NCBI RefSeq assembly: GCF_900102035.1
Contig: NZ_LT629689.1
Location: forward strand, 4,324,001-4,388,000
Length of the DNA: 64,000 bases
Origin: Pseudomonas extremaustralis
Lineage (GTDB): Bacteria > Pseudomonadota > Gammaproteobacteria > Pseudomonadales > Pseudomonadaceae
Reading direction: 5' to 3'
Position 1 is the stretch's first letter. The number at the start of each line of letters is the position of its first letter. The notes beneath the pieces were generated by a model that worked only from the letters and a program-made list of their open reading frames with translations, was not told the DNA's origin and did not search any database. The translations under genes and the position numbers were made by a program. Below, in pieces: positions 29,996 to 38,973 of this stretch.

Positions 29996-30804
29996 GCCTG
30001 CCCACCCTGCACGATCTGTATCGCCCCCTGGGCAGCACCGGGCTGTTGGTTTCGCCGCTGGGCCTGGGCACGGTCAAGCTGGGCCGCGACCAGGGGGTGA
30101 AATACCCCAACGGTTTCCAGATTCCCGACGACGACGAAGCGCGCATGCTGCTGCGCCAGGCGCGCCAGTTGGGGATCAACCTGATCGACACCGCGCCAGC
30201 CTATGGACGTAGCGAGGAACGCCTGGGGCCGTTGTTGCGGGGCCAGCGCCAGGACTGGGTGATTGTCAGCAAGGTCGGCGAGGAGTTTGAAGCGGGCGTG
30301 TCCCGTCACGATTTCAGCGCGGCCCATACCCGGATGTCGATCGAACGCAGTTTGAAGCGACTGGAAACGGACTTTATCGATCTGGTGTTGGTGCATTCCG
30401 ATGGCAACGACCTGCACATCCTCAATGACTGCGAGGTCTACGAGACCCTGGCGCAGCTGAAAAAGGAAGGCAAGATCCGCGGCTTCGGCTTCTCGGGCAA
30501 AACCGTCGAGGGCGGCGTGAAGGCTCTGGAACAGGGTGATTGCGCGATGGTCACCTACAATCTGAACGAACAGGCCGAAAAAGCCGTCATTGATTATGCG
30601 GCGGCCCATGGCAAAGGCATCCTGGTGAAAAAGGCCCTGGCCAGCGGCCATGTGTGCCTTGCGCCGGGGGTGGACCCCGTTCGTGCCAGCTTCACCTTGT
30701 TGTTTGCGCAAACCGGCGTCGCCAGTGCTATTGTCGGGACCATCAATCCGCTGCACCTGGCCCATAACGTGGCGACCGCTGCCCAAGTCATTCGTCAACG
30801 CTGA
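29992..30804 (+). CDS. Aldo/keto reductase
   Basis: A 270-residue TIM-barrel NADPH-dependent oxidoreductase. The family features LGSTGLLVSPLGLGTVKLG, then NLIDTAPAYGRSEERLG (catalytic Asp and Tyr), VIVSKVGEE (catalytic Lys) and DFIDLVLVHSDG (catalytic His) are all present. The C-terminal NADP motif (ASAIVGTINPLHL) is present too. The ATG at 29992 sits inside the stop of the preceding gene. Together the two suggest a small redox pathway of unknown substrate. Confidence 0.9.
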   Translation: MSLPTLHDLYRPLGSTGLLVSPLGLGTVKLGRDQGVKYPNGFQIPDDDEARMLLRQARQLGINLIDTAPAYGRSEERLGPLLRGQRQDWVIVSKVGEEFEAGVSRHDFSAAHTRMSIERSLKRLETDFIDLVLVHSDGNDLHILNDCEVYETLAQLKKEGKIRGFGFSGKTVEGGVKALEQGDCAMVTYNLNEQAEKAVIDYAAAHGKGILVKKALASGHVCLAPGVDPVRASFTLLFAQTGVASAIVGTINPLHLAHNVATAAQVIRQR

Positions 30805-30845
30805 TGCCGCCGACGCGGCCGACCCCGTCGCAGGAAGGAGCCGAC

Positions 30846-31814
30846 ATGCCGCGAACGCTCATAAGAAAGAACCCCAGCAACTTCAAGACACTGCCGCTGC
30901 ATGTCGAGGCCACCCCCGAAGGCCTGAGCTATCAGAGCGTGGGCATGCCGCTCAACTTCGCCCAGACCCTGCAACGGCGCAAGCCAGTGGAAGTCGCAGA
31001 TCCCGAGCGTTTTGTGCTGGAACTGGCGAACCTCGGCGTGTCGGTGCGCCTGACCCTGCACTGGCAAAACAAGGATTACTGGGTGCTGGTGCGCCAGCGT
31101 CGTCAGGATCGTGGCGATGTGGTGCTCAAGCTGATCTCCGGCTACGTCCCTGCCCATGAACTGAACCTGCCGCTGCACACCGCCATCCAGGAAATCGCCG
31201 AGGAATGCTTGCTGGAAACGCCCGAAGGCTGGCTCAGCGGGCGCTTCAACGACACCTGGCTGCCAGCGCCCTACGCGGCCGCGCTGCATTATCGCGAGGC
31301 CCTGCCGTTTCGCTTGAGCCCCTTGTCCGGCGCCGCCCGCCCGGTGCGCTGCGCCACCACTCAACTGATCGAGCGCCCGCGCGCCTACGTGCACCTACCA
31401 ACCGCCTCGCTGCAATTGATCTACGATTTGCGCCTGGAAGTGCCGAAGGAAGCCAAATCCCTGAGCCTGTTCCATGTGGATGAACGACTCGAAGGCGACC
31501 AACTGGTGGCGCGCCTGGACCGTCAGCGTCCGGATCTGTACCTGATGCCACTCAAAGACGGCCAGCCCCTCGCCGAGCTGTACACCATGAAGAAAGACCA
31601 ACTGTATCCCGCCAGCACACGGGGGTTGTACCTGGCCGAAAGCTTCGCCCGCCAGGAAGGTTGGCTGGTGCGTGAGGAGCGCATTCGCTGGAAGGATTGG
31701 CTCAGGCAGCAAGGCCTGGCGGAGCCTGAGAAAGAGTCGAAACTCAAGCGCCTGACCGGCAAGGCCCGACAGATGCTGCGCAAGATCGTGCCGACGAAAA
31801 AAGCCAGCCGCTGA
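30846..31814 (+). CDS. Conserved protein with a degenerate Nudix-like motif
   Basis: A 322-residue protein with an excellent ribosome-binding site (GGAAGGAGCCGAC ATG). Homologues in Pseudomonas are often labelled metal ABC transporter ATPase, but I see no Walker A, signature or Walker B motif, so that label is wrong. The stretch around residues 99-125 resembles a Nudix box: a glycine (ISGYV), a glutamate 6 residues on (AHE), and then, nine residues later, QEIAEECLL where a canonical box has REUXEEXGU after seven. So the spacing is two longer, Arg is Gln, and Gly is missing. A basic C-terminus (RLTGKARQMLRKIVPTKKA) follows. No function known; it lies 41 bases after the aldo/keto reductase. Confidence 0.6.
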   Translation: MPRTLIRKNPSNFKTLPLHVEATPEGLSYQSVGMPLNFAQTLQRRKPVEVADPERFVLELANLGVSVRLTLHWQNKDYWVLVRQRRQDRGDVVLKLISGYVPAHELNLPLHTAIQEIAEECLLETPEGWLSGRFNDTWLPAPYAAALHYREALPFRLSPLSGAARPVRCATTQLIERPRAYVHLPTASLQLIYDLRLEVPKEAKSLSLFHVDERLEGDQLVARLDRQRPDLYLMPLKDGQPLAELYTMKKDQLYPASTRGLYLAESFARQEGWLVREERIRWKDWLRQQGLAEPEKESKLKRLTGKARQMLRKIVPTKKASR

Positions 31815-31831
31815 CGACCGACACCAACAAC

Positions 31832-31931
31832 TGTAGGAGCGAGCTTGCTCGCGAAGAACGCCAACGATAACGCGGACTGCCTGGAGGAACGCGGCGTTCT
31901 CAGGTTTTCCGCGAGCAAGCTCGCTCCTACA
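31832..31931. repeat. REPIN-type inverted repeat
   Basis: TGTAGGAGCGAGCTTGCTCGCG and its inverted partner CGCGAGCAAGCTCGCTCCTACA enclose about 55 bases, including a shorter inner pair (AGAACGCC / GGCGTTCT). It fills the gap between two convergent genes and probably works as a transcription stop. Confidence 0.75.
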
Positions 31932-31953
31932 AGTATGGGTACCGGGGAAACGT

Positions 31954-32889
31954 TCAGGCCTTGAGCAGACGCTCCAGGCCCACGGTCAACGGGGTGGGCT
32001 CCGGTAGTTTGAAACTGGCCAGCAACCGTTGGTTATTCGCCCGCGAATGCCGGATATCCCCCGACCGCGCCGGCCCGTAAGTCACGGCGGGCAACGCACC
32101 CAACGCTTCTTCCAATGCCTGCAGCACCTGCTTGAGCGTGGTGGTGCGGTTCCAGCCGACGTTGATCGCCCCCAAGGGCGCGTCGGCGGCTTCGATGGCC
32201 TGCACCAGCACGCCTACCAGGTCTTCCACATACATGAAGTCGCGGGTTTGCTCGCCGTCGCCGAACACGGTAATCGGCAAGCCTTGCTGGGCGCGTTCGC
32301 TGAAGATGCTGATCACGCCGGAATACGGCGAAGACGGGTCCTGGCGCGGCCCGAAGATATTGAAGAAGCGGAAAATCACCGGCTCCAGGCCATGCTGGCG
32401 ACGGTAGAAATCCAAGTAATACTCACTGGCCAGCTTGTCGGAGGCATAGGGCGTCAAGGGTGCCTTGGCGGTCTCTTCGTCGATCGAAGCACCTTCGCCA
32501 TTGTTGCCGTACACCGCGGCACTGGAGGCAAACACCACGCGCTTGACCCCGGCCTTGCGCATGGCTTCGCAGACATTCAAGGTGCCGACGAAATTGCTCT
32601 GGTGGGTGCTGACCGGATCATCCACCGACGCCTGCACCGACGCGACCGCCGCCAGGTGCACCACCGCCGTCACGCCGATGGCCGCACGCGCCACCCACTC
32701 GGCGTCGGCGACATCGCCTTCCAGCAGTTCGACGCGAGGATTGTCCAGCGGCAGGTTGCTGCGCTTGCCGGTGGACAGGTTATCCAGCACCCGCACCGAA
32801 TAGCCCTTGGCCAGCAATGCATCAACCAAGTGCGAGCCAATGAAGCCGGCACCGCCGGTGATCAGGACACACGGCTCGGCTTCACTCAT
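31954..32889 (-). CDS. NAD-dependent sugar-nucleotide epimerase/dehydratase (GalE/WbpP-like)
   Basis: A 311-residue extended short-chain dehydrogenase. The NAD motif is VLITGGAGFIGSHLVDALL near residue 10; the catalytic Ser-x-Tyr-x3-Lys is in FASSAAVYG and TPYASDKLASE. FNIFGPRQDPSSPYSGVIS is the usual C-terminal nucleotide-sugar region. It is likely to act on a UDP-hexose or UDP-N-acetylhexosamine, feeding LPS or O-antigen synthesis. It overlaps the hldE stop by 8 bases and is last in the hldE transcription unit. Confidence 0.85.
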   Translation of the reverse strand: MSEAEPCVLITGGAGFIGSHLVDALLAKGYSVRVLDNLSTGKRSNLPLDNPRVELLEGDVADAEWVARAAIGVTAVVHLAAVASVQASVDDPVSTHQSNFVGTLNVCEAMRKAGVKRVVFASSAAVYGNNGEGASIDEETAKAPLTPYASDKLASEYYLDFYRRQHGLEPVIFRFFNIFGPRQDPSSPYSGVISIFSERAQQGLPITVFGDGEQTRDFMYVEDLVGVLVQAIEAADAPLGAINVGWNRTTTLKQVLQALEEALGALPAVTYGPARSGDIRHSRANNQRLLASFKLPEPTPLTVGLERLLKA

Positions 32890-34306
32890 TGTTGCGGATC
32901 TTCTCGACGATGGCGGTGGTCGAGCTGTTCTCGACCAACCCAAGGACTTTGACCTTGCCGCCGTAGGCAGTGACGATGTCGGCCCCGACGACTTGATCGA
33001 CGGAATAGTCGCCACCCTTGACCAGTACGTCGGGCTTGACCAGGGCCAGCAGGTTTTCCGGGGTCGCTTCCGGGAAGCTGATCACCCAATCCACCGCGCC
33101 CAGGCCGGCCAGGACCGCCATGCGTCGGTCAACGCTGTTGATCGGACGACCCGGCCCCTTGAGGCGGCTGACCGATGCGTCATCGTTGACCGCGACGATC
33201 AAGCGATCGCCTTGGGCGCGCGCCTGTTCCAGATACGTCACATGGCCGGCGTGCAGGATGTCGAAGCAGCCGTTGGTGAACACAATGCTTTCTTTGTGGG
33301 CCCGCGCATCGTCGATTGCCAGCAGCAATTGCTCGATGGTCAGCACGCCACGCTCCGACCCTTCGGAGCGCTGGATCGCGCGGCGTAACTCGGGAGCGCT
33401 GATGGCCGCAGTCCCCAGCTTGCCGACCACGATGCCCGCCGCCAGGTTGGCCAGGGCCACGGCGTGGGGCAGTTCTTCGCCGGCCGCGATGGAGGCGGCC
33501 AGGGTGGAAATCACGGTGTCGCCGGCACCGGTCACGTCGAACACTTCACGGGCCCGCGCCGGCAGGTGCATCGCCGGATAGCCCGGACGCAGCAGGGTCA
33601 TGCCGTGCTCGCCACGGGTCACCAGCAAGGCGCCCAGGTCGAGGTCGGCCATCAGCGCCGCGCCCTTGGTCACCAGTTCAAGCTCATCGGCACAACCGCC
33701 GACGATGGCCTCGAACTCGCTGAGGTTCGGCGTGATCAGGCTGGCGCCTCGATAAATCGAGAAGTCCTTGCCCTTGGGATCAGCCAATACCGGAATGTTG
33801 CGGGCCTTGGCGGCCTGGATCAGCGCCTGGTGATTCTTCAGGGCGCCTTTGCCGTAGTCGGACAACACCAGCACCTTGATGCCTTCGAGCAACTCATCGA
33901 CCTGCGCGCTGAGGGCCAGGGCGTCGGTGGCGAAGGGTTCTTCGAAATCGATACGCAGCAATTGCTGGTGACGGCTCATGACCCGCAGCTTGACGATGGT
34001 CGGCTGATGGGCGATGCGCTGGAACAGTGCGCGCACGCCCGCGCCGCGCAGGCTGTTGGCCAGGCTGTCGGCGGCTTCGTCGTCGCCGGTCACACCCACC
34101 AGGGAGGCCGGGGCGCCGAGGGCGGCAATATTGAGGGCAACGTTGGCAGCGCCGCCTGGACGGTCTTCGATTTGCTCGACCTTGACGACCGGCACCGGCG
34201 CCTCAGGGGAAATCCGTGAGGTACCGCCATGCCAGTAACGGTCGAGCATGACATCGCCGACCACCAAGACAGGGGCTTGATCGAATCGCGGCATGGACAA
34301 CTTCAT
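32882..34306 (-). CDS. hldE: Bifunctional heptose 7-phosphate kinase / heptose 1-phosphate adenylyltransferase
   Basis: A 474-residue fusion of two activities needed to make ADP-heptose for the LPS inner core. The N-terminal ribokinase-like domain (about 1-320) has the entry PVLVVGDVMLDRYWHG, RPGGAANVA and the GAGDTVISTL anion hole. The C-terminal cytidylyltransferase-like domain (about 340-474) has VFTNGCFDILHAGHVTYL, HxGH included. The ATG at 34306 is used because it gives the family length. msbA is the nearest LPS transport gene upstream. Confidence 0.96.
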   Translation of the reverse strand: MKLSMPRFDQAPVLVVGDVMLDRYWHGGTSRISPEAPVPVVKVEQIEDRPGGAANVALNIAALGAPASLVGVTGDDEAADSLANSLRGAGVRALFQRIAHQPTIVKLRVMSRHQQLLRIDFEEPFATDALALSAQVDELLEGIKVLVLSDYGKGALKNHQALIQAAKARNIPVLADPKGKDFSIYRGASLITPNLSEFEAIVGGCADELELVTKGAALMADLDLGALLVTRGEHGMTLLRPGYPAMHLPARAREVFDVTGAGDTVISTLAASIAAGEELPHAVALANLAAGIVVGKLGTAAISAPELRRAIQRSEGSERGVLTIEQLLLAIDDARAHKESIVFTNGCFDILHAGHVTYLEQARAQGDRLIVAVNDDASVSRLKGPGRPINSVDRRMAVLAGLGAVDWVISFPEATPENLLALVKPDVLVKGGDYSVDQVVGADIVTAYGGKVKVLGLVENSSTTAIVEKIRNNE

Positions 34307-34409
34307 GGAGCAACCCACATACAAAATGAACAGGGGCGCGATATTAGCACAGGGTGAGCGCCGCCTAGTTCCAGAGCTTTATCCGCGATGCATCACGGGC
34401 GCAGACTGA

Positions 34410-35018
34410 TTATTTTTTAAACAGCAGCGCCAGGATGCGCGCCACGCCATCGTCCAGGTCGACCTCATCGGTATTGATCTCGCAGTCGGCCGCAAGCGGT
34501 GCTTCATAGGGGCTGTCCAACCCGGTGAACGCCTTGAGGCGCCCCTCCAGCGCCGCGCGGTACAAGCCTTTGGGGTCGCGCCGCGCGCACACCTCGAACG
34601 GCGTGCTGATATACACCTCAAAAAACTGCCCCGCCCCGAACAATGCCCTGGCGGTTGCCCGGTCGGCGCCGAATGGGGAAATCGCCGAGACGATCACGAT
34701 CAATCCCGCATCCACCATCAGCCGCGCCACTTCGCCGATACGCCGGATGTTTTCCTTGCGTGCCGTGTCACTCATGCCCAGGTCATTGCACAAACCGGTG
34801 CGCAGATTATCGCCGTCGAGCACAAAGGTATGCCGCCCCTGCTCGTTGAGCTGCACTTCCAGCGCGTTGGCCAGGGTCGACTTGCCAGACCCGGACAGCC
34901 CCGTCAGCCAAACGCAGCAGGGCTGCTGCTGTTTGAGCGCGGCCCGCGCGGCAGCCGACAACGACAAGGCAAAGGGGCGGATGGACGCCGAACCCATGCC
35001 AAGCGACTGACTATTCAT
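34410..35018 (-). CDS. cysC: Adenylylsulfate (APS) kinase
   Basis: A 202-residue APS kinase that phosphorylates APS to PAPS, the universal sulfate donor. The P-loop GLSGSGKST is at 40-48, the APS-binding DGDNLRTGLCNDLG and the lid KGLYRAALEGRLKAFTGLDSPYE region follow. It is a single-domain protein. Its start overlaps the sulfotransferase stop by 8 bases on the same strand, so it is produced with that enzyme. As this is the free-standing form and lies in the LPS region, its job is more likely PAPS supply than sulfur assimilation; this is inference. Confidence 0.93.
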   Translation of the reverse strand: MNSQSLGMGSASIRPFALSLSAAARAALKQQQPCCVWLTGLSGSGKSTLANALEVQLNEQGRHTFVLDGDNLRTGLCNDLGMSDTARKENIRRIGEVARLMVDAGLIVIVSAISPFGADRATARALFGAGQFFEVYISTPFEVCARRDPKGLYRAALEGRLKAFTGLDSPYEAPLAADCEINTDEVDLDDGVARILALLFKK

Positions 35019-35715
35019 AACCGAGGACCTCGTAATCACGTTGATAGGCACGCCTGACCAGACGGCGCGTACGCAACGAGCAAAAGTCCCTGACCGGCTC
35101 ATTGCGGCGCGCCAGCGAAACATTCAAATGTGGCAAGCATGAGTTCACCCCGAGGCGCTCGCACAAGTGCCGGAAATCTTCTTGCAGCGACTCCTGGCGA
35201 CCAAGAAAATCCATCGCCATCTGCCCCAGCTGATCGACCAGAAAATCGGTCTGGGGCGCGAAATGCAGTTGGCGCCGCAGGTTCTCCGGGTGTAGCCAGC
35301 CGGCAATGAAATGATCGAAATCGCGGTAGCTGCTGACCAGGGCCTGGGCTGGCAGGTCTCGGTCCCCCATGGGGTTGCCACGCAGGTAGATGTAGGCCGA
35401 GTGGGCGCGCTCCAGTGGGTCACGCACGAACGCAAACTTGAAACTGCGTGCGCAATGCTCGGGGAATTGCTGCTGATACCAGTAATACGGTAAATGCCCT
35501 GGCCAACGTCCATCGAGCAGGGCCGAGCAGACACTGCTGCCAGCGCATTTGGGCACGTGGATAAATACACATTGGTGCCGTGCGAAAGCGGATGGAAGCG
35601 TGGTCACCGCAGACAGGGATTTGTTCACCGCCTGACGATCCACCACCGACAAACGCCCCAGCAGAAACGCCCGTTGAGGCTTGGGGAGCAGTTTCCAGAA
35701 CAGTCGTTGCAGCAT
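35011..35715 (-). CDS. Sulfotransferase family 2 protein, probable carbohydrate sulfotransferase
   Basis: A 234-residue protein with both PAPS-binding elements: the 5'-phosphosulfate loop HVPKCAGSSV (55-61) and the 3'-phosphate motif FAFVRDPLERAHSAY (Arg98, Ser106). This is the Sulfotransfer_2 pattern found in carbohydrate and heparan-type sulfotransferases. It overlaps the APS kinase by 8 bases and lies between hldE and msbA, so the acceptor is probably a sugar of the LPS core or O-antigen. The start is taken as the ATG at 35715; a GTG at 35727 is an alternative. No signal peptide or membrane helix is seen, so it acts in the cytoplasm. Confidence 0.85.
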   Translation of the reverse strand: MLQRLFWKLLPKPQRAFLLGRLSVVDRQAVNKSLSAVTTLPSAFARHQCVFIHVPKCAGSSVCSALLDGRWPGHLPYYWYQQQFPEHCARSFKFAFVRDPLERAHSAYIYLRGNPMGDRDLPAQALVSSYRDFDHFIAGWLHPENLRRQLHFAPQTDFLVDQLGQMAMDFLGRQESLQEDFRHLCERLGVNSCLPHLNVSLARRNEPVRDFCSLRTRRLVRRAYQRDYEVLGYE

Positions 35716-35835
35716 TCCAATACCCACGCAAGAAGGTTAGCCCTCTCGTTCATCGTTCGAATCGAGAAGGCCAACTTAACAAACGATCGGCAGCGAATTA
35801 TTTGGCTTTGGTCAAGATTGTAAAGCGCTTGATAC

Positions 35836-35861
35836 AAAGCGGGGCGCCTTGCGCGCCCCGG
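35836..35861 (-). terminator. Hairpin downstream of msbA
   Basis: GGGGCGC and GCGCCCC form a stem with a 5-base loop directly after the msbA stop on the minus strand, followed by GCTTTGT. The U-run is short, so it would be a modest terminator. Confidence 0.55.
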
Positions 35862-35865
35862 TCCG

Positions 35866-37674
35866 TCAGGTGATGTTGGCCGTCGCCGGCTCGTCCAGCC
35901 CCATGGCATGCAGGCGCGAGTAATAACCGCCCATGGCCAACAGTTCGAGATGAGTACCACGTTCGACAATTTCGCCGTGGTCCATCACCAGAATCATGTC
36001 GGCTTTCTCGATAGTCGACAGACGATGCGCGATGACCAGGGTGGTACGGCCCTTCATGACCTTGTCCAGCGCTGCCTGGATATGCCGTTCCGATTCGGTA
36101 TCCAGCGCCGAAGTCGCTTCATCCAGAATCAGCAGCGGCGCATTTTTCAGCAGTGCCCGGGCAATCGCCAGGCGTTGACGCTGGCCGCCGGAGAGCAGCA
36201 CGCCGTTTTCACCCACTTCGGTATCCAGGCCTTTTGGCAACTCCGAGATAAAGTCCATGGCATAGGCGTCTTCGGCGGCTTTTTCGATGTCTGCCCGGGG
36301 CGCATCCGCCAGATCGCCGTAGGCGATGTTGTTGGCCACGGTATCGTTGAACAGCGTCACGTGCTGGGTGACCTGAGCCACGTGTCGACGCAGGTTGCGC
36401 AGGCTGTAGTGTTCGATTTCCAGCTCGTCCAGGAGGATTTTCCCGGTTTCGTGATGGTAGAAACGCGGGATCAGGCTGGCCAGGGTCGACTTGCCACTGC
36501 CCGAGCGCCCCACCAGGGCAATCATCTGGCCCGGCGCGGCGCTGAAGCTGATGTTCTTGAGCACTTCGCGCTCGGTACCTGGGTAAGTGAAACTCAGGTT
36601 ACGCACGTCCAGGCGACCGCTGACGCGATCACGCTCTTCGGTGCCGCCGTCGACTTCAGGTTCTTCATCCAACTGCTCGAAGATGCTTTCGGCACCCGCC
36701 ACGCCTTTCTGGATCGTCGAGCTGACTTCCGACAGCTGGCGGATTGGCTTGGGCAGCAGGCCCGCAGCGGTGATATACGCCACCAGGTCACCCGCCGTGG
36801 CATCGCCGCGCAACAGCAGCACCAGGAACATCAACGCGGCCATGGCGGTGTAGATCACCAATTGCAGCATCGGGGTGTAGACCGCGCCGGTCTTGTTCAT
36901 GCGCAGTTGTTTATCGGTGTTGCCCTGGCTGGCGGCGGCAAAACGGCGCTGCTCATAGCTTTCGCCACCGAAGCTGCGCACCACGCGATAGCCCTGGATG
37001 GTTTCGGAGGCCACGTGGGTCACGTCGCCCATTGCCACCTGGATCTTCTTGCTCTGCTTACGGAATTTCTTGCTGGTACTGCCGACCATCAGCGCGATCA
37101 GCGGCAGGATCGCCAGCATCACCAGGGTCAGCTTCCAGTTCATCCACAGCAGGTAGCCGAACAGGAACACCACCGTCAGGCCTTCGCGGATCACGACCTT
37201 GATCGCATCCGTGGCGGCACCGGTGACCATGGTCACGTTGAAGGTGATGCGGGAAATCAGATGCCCGGAGTTATGGGTATCGAAATAGCGGTTGGGCAGC
37301 ACCAGCAGTTTGTTGAACAGCTGAACCCGCAGGTCATGCACCAGCCCCAGGGAAACCTTGGCCAGATAGTAGTTGCCCAGGAAAGACCCCAGGCCCTGCC
37401 ACGCGGCGATCAGGATGATCAGCAGCGGCACGGCCATCAGCAACTTCAGGTCCTTGAACAATGGAATCTTGGGCAGGAACACCACATCGGGATTGCTCAG
37501 GCCATCCACGAAATACTTGAGGATCCCGGCAAGCATGGGCTGGGTGGACGCAAAGATCACGAAGCCCACGATACTCAGCAGGAACATGCCGATGTACGGT
37601 TTCACATAGCCCAGCAGCCTGAAATAAATTTTCAGGCTGGATTCCTGGTCCGCTTTTGGCGGTGCGTCACTCAT
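35866..37674 (-). CDS. msbA: Lipid A export ATP-binding/permease protein MsbA
   Basis: A 602-residue homodimeric ABC exporter that flips lipid A-core across the inner membrane. Six membrane helices occupy about residues 20-320. The nucleotide domain holds GRSGSGKST (Walker A), LSGGQRQR (signature), LLILDEATSALD (Walker B) and AHRLSTIEKAD (H-loop). The start ATG is at 37674. It is in the middle of the minus-strand LPS genes and lies 9 bases downstream of the O-antigen ligase gene. Confidence 0.96.
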   Translation of the reverse strand: MSDAPPKADQESSLKIYFRLLGYVKPYIGMFLLSIVGFVIFASTQPMLAGILKYFVDGLSNPDVVFLPKIPLFKDLKLLMAVPLLIILIAAWQGLGSFLGNYYLAKVSLGLVHDLRVQLFNKLLVLPNRYFDTHNSGHLISRITFNVTMVTGAATDAIKVVIREGLTVVFLFGYLLWMNWKLTLVMLAILPLIALMVGSTSKKFRKQSKKIQVAMGDVTHVASETIQGYRVVRSFGGESYEQRRFAAASQGNTDKQLRMNKTGAVYTPMLQLVIYTAMAALMFLVLLLRGDATAGDLVAYITAAGLLPKPIRQLSEVSSTIQKGVAGAESIFEQLDEEPEVDGGTEERDRVSGRLDVRNLSFTYPGTEREVLKNISFSAAPGQMIALVGRSGSGKSTLASLIPRFYHHETGKILLDELEIEHYSLRNLRRHVAQVTQHVTLFNDTVANNIAYGDLADAPRADIEKAAEDAYAMDFISELPKGLDTEVGENGVLLSGGQRQRLAIARALLKNAPLLILDEATSALDTESERHIQAALDKVMKGRTTLVIAHRLSTIEKADMILVMDHGEIVERGTHLELLAMGGYYSRLHAMGLDEPATANIT

Positions 37675-37683
37675 GTGTCGAGC

Positions 37684-38862
37684 TCACTGATGGGATAGGA
37701 CGCGAACTTTATCACAAGCGTCGGGTTTGGCCCGAGCCCAGACCAAGACACTGCCCAGCGCGATCGGCAGCCACGAGATGAACCACTCGGCCCGCGGCGT
37801 CCCCGTGAGGCTGGCGGCATCGAACTGCATGGCCAGGAACGAGAACACCCACATGCCGATGATGCCCTTGCCGTAGAGCGTGTCGCGCGCCTTCCAGGCT
37901 TGCCACAACACGCCGAACCACAGCCCGCACCACAGCAGCAGGCCTGGCAGGCCCAGTTCGATGGTTACGTGGGTGAACAGATTGTGGGCATGGTCGAAAT
38001 ACTCACCATCCGTAAACACCTTGTAATCCCCGCCCAGGCCCAGGCCAGTCCATGGATGCTCGGCAATCATCTGCAGGGAGGCCATGAATATCTGTGGTCG
38101 ATAGGAGACACCACGGGCCAGCATCAACGATTGCATGGCAAAGAACACCGCCAGCGCCGCCACGACTGCGCCGATGGCAATCACTGCGGTCCGACGGTCA
38201 CGGCACCAGGCGGGCATGGCCACGACCGTCAGCAGCAGTGCCAGTGCGGCGCCACGGCTTTGGCTCAGCACCACGAACAGACCCAGCAGCGCAATGGACA
38301 CGGCCCATGCCACTTGCATCCAGCGGCCACGGGGCAACCAGTGCAATAGCCAGACGGCCGCCACGCCAATCACGTAGGCGCCAAGAATCGGATGGCTCAA
38401 TTGCCCCAAACCACTGAGACGCGCCTGCCAGTCGTTATGCTCAAGGCCATAGAATTTGATGATCGCCAACAGCGACGACAACGCGAGCCCGAAACCGCCC
38501 CATTGCATCACGCGGATGACCTGCTCGGTCCGACCACAGGCAAATACCGGGAAAAACAGCAGGAACACGCCGATATAGAGCAGGCGCTTGGCTTCGCGCG
38601 AAGGATCGTCGGTATTGGTCCACATCAGGCTGACGATGCCCCAGACAGCCAGCGCGGCAACCATCAGGCACATCCAGCGCTGCTGGCGCCAGACTTCCTT
38701 GAGACGCTCGCGCGCCGACCAGGCAAAGACCATGGCCGGCAACCAGAGAAACAGGGTCAACCCTTGTTGATAAATCTTGTTGGTCGGCGCGAAGGCAATC
38801 GCCAGCAAAAACCAAAGCAGCCCGAAACTCATCCATACCTGCGCCCAACGACTTGCTTGCAT
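37684..38862 (-). CDS. waaL: O-antigen ligase (WaaL family)
   Basis: A 392-residue multipass membrane protein with about 10-12 helices and a large periplasmic loop near the C-terminus. The family ligates undecaprenyl-linked O-antigen onto lipid A-core at the periplasmic side. The Wzy_C-like region is marked by SQSRGAALALLLTV, and the loop by HPWTGLGLGGDYKVF with the conserved FDHAHNLFTHVTIELGLPG. The ATG at 38862 follows CAGGAG; two upstream in-frame starts are less likely. The place next to msbA matches PA4999 in P. aeruginosa. It could also polymerise or ligate another glycan. Confidence 0.82.
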   Translation of the reverse strand: MQASRWAQVWMSFGLLWFLLAIAFAPTNKIYQQGLTLFLWLPAMVFAWSARERLKEVWRQQRWMCLMVAALAVWGIVSLMWTNTDDPSREAKRLLYIGVFLLFFPVFACGRTEQVIRVMQWGGFGLALSSLLAIIKFYGLEHNDWQARLSGLGQLSHPILGAYVIGVAAVWLLHWLPRGRWMQVAWAVSIALLGLFVVLSQSRGAALALLLTVVAMPAWCRDRRTAVIAIGAVVAALAVFFAMQSLMLARGVSYRPQIFMASLQMIAEHPWTGLGLGGDYKVFTDGEYFDHAHNLFTHVTIELGLPGLLLWCGLWFGVLWQAWKARDTLYGKGIIGMWVFSFLAMQFDAASLTGTPRAEWFISWLPIALGSVLVWARAKPDACDKVRVLSHQ

Positions 38863-38973
38863 CACCCGCTCCTGAATATGTTCAACCCACCAAGCCGGCA
38901 TGGTTAAAACCCAAAACTTTCGGCATTATTACCGATTACTGTGCCCCCGCGACTCCCACAAGGCTTTCCCACA

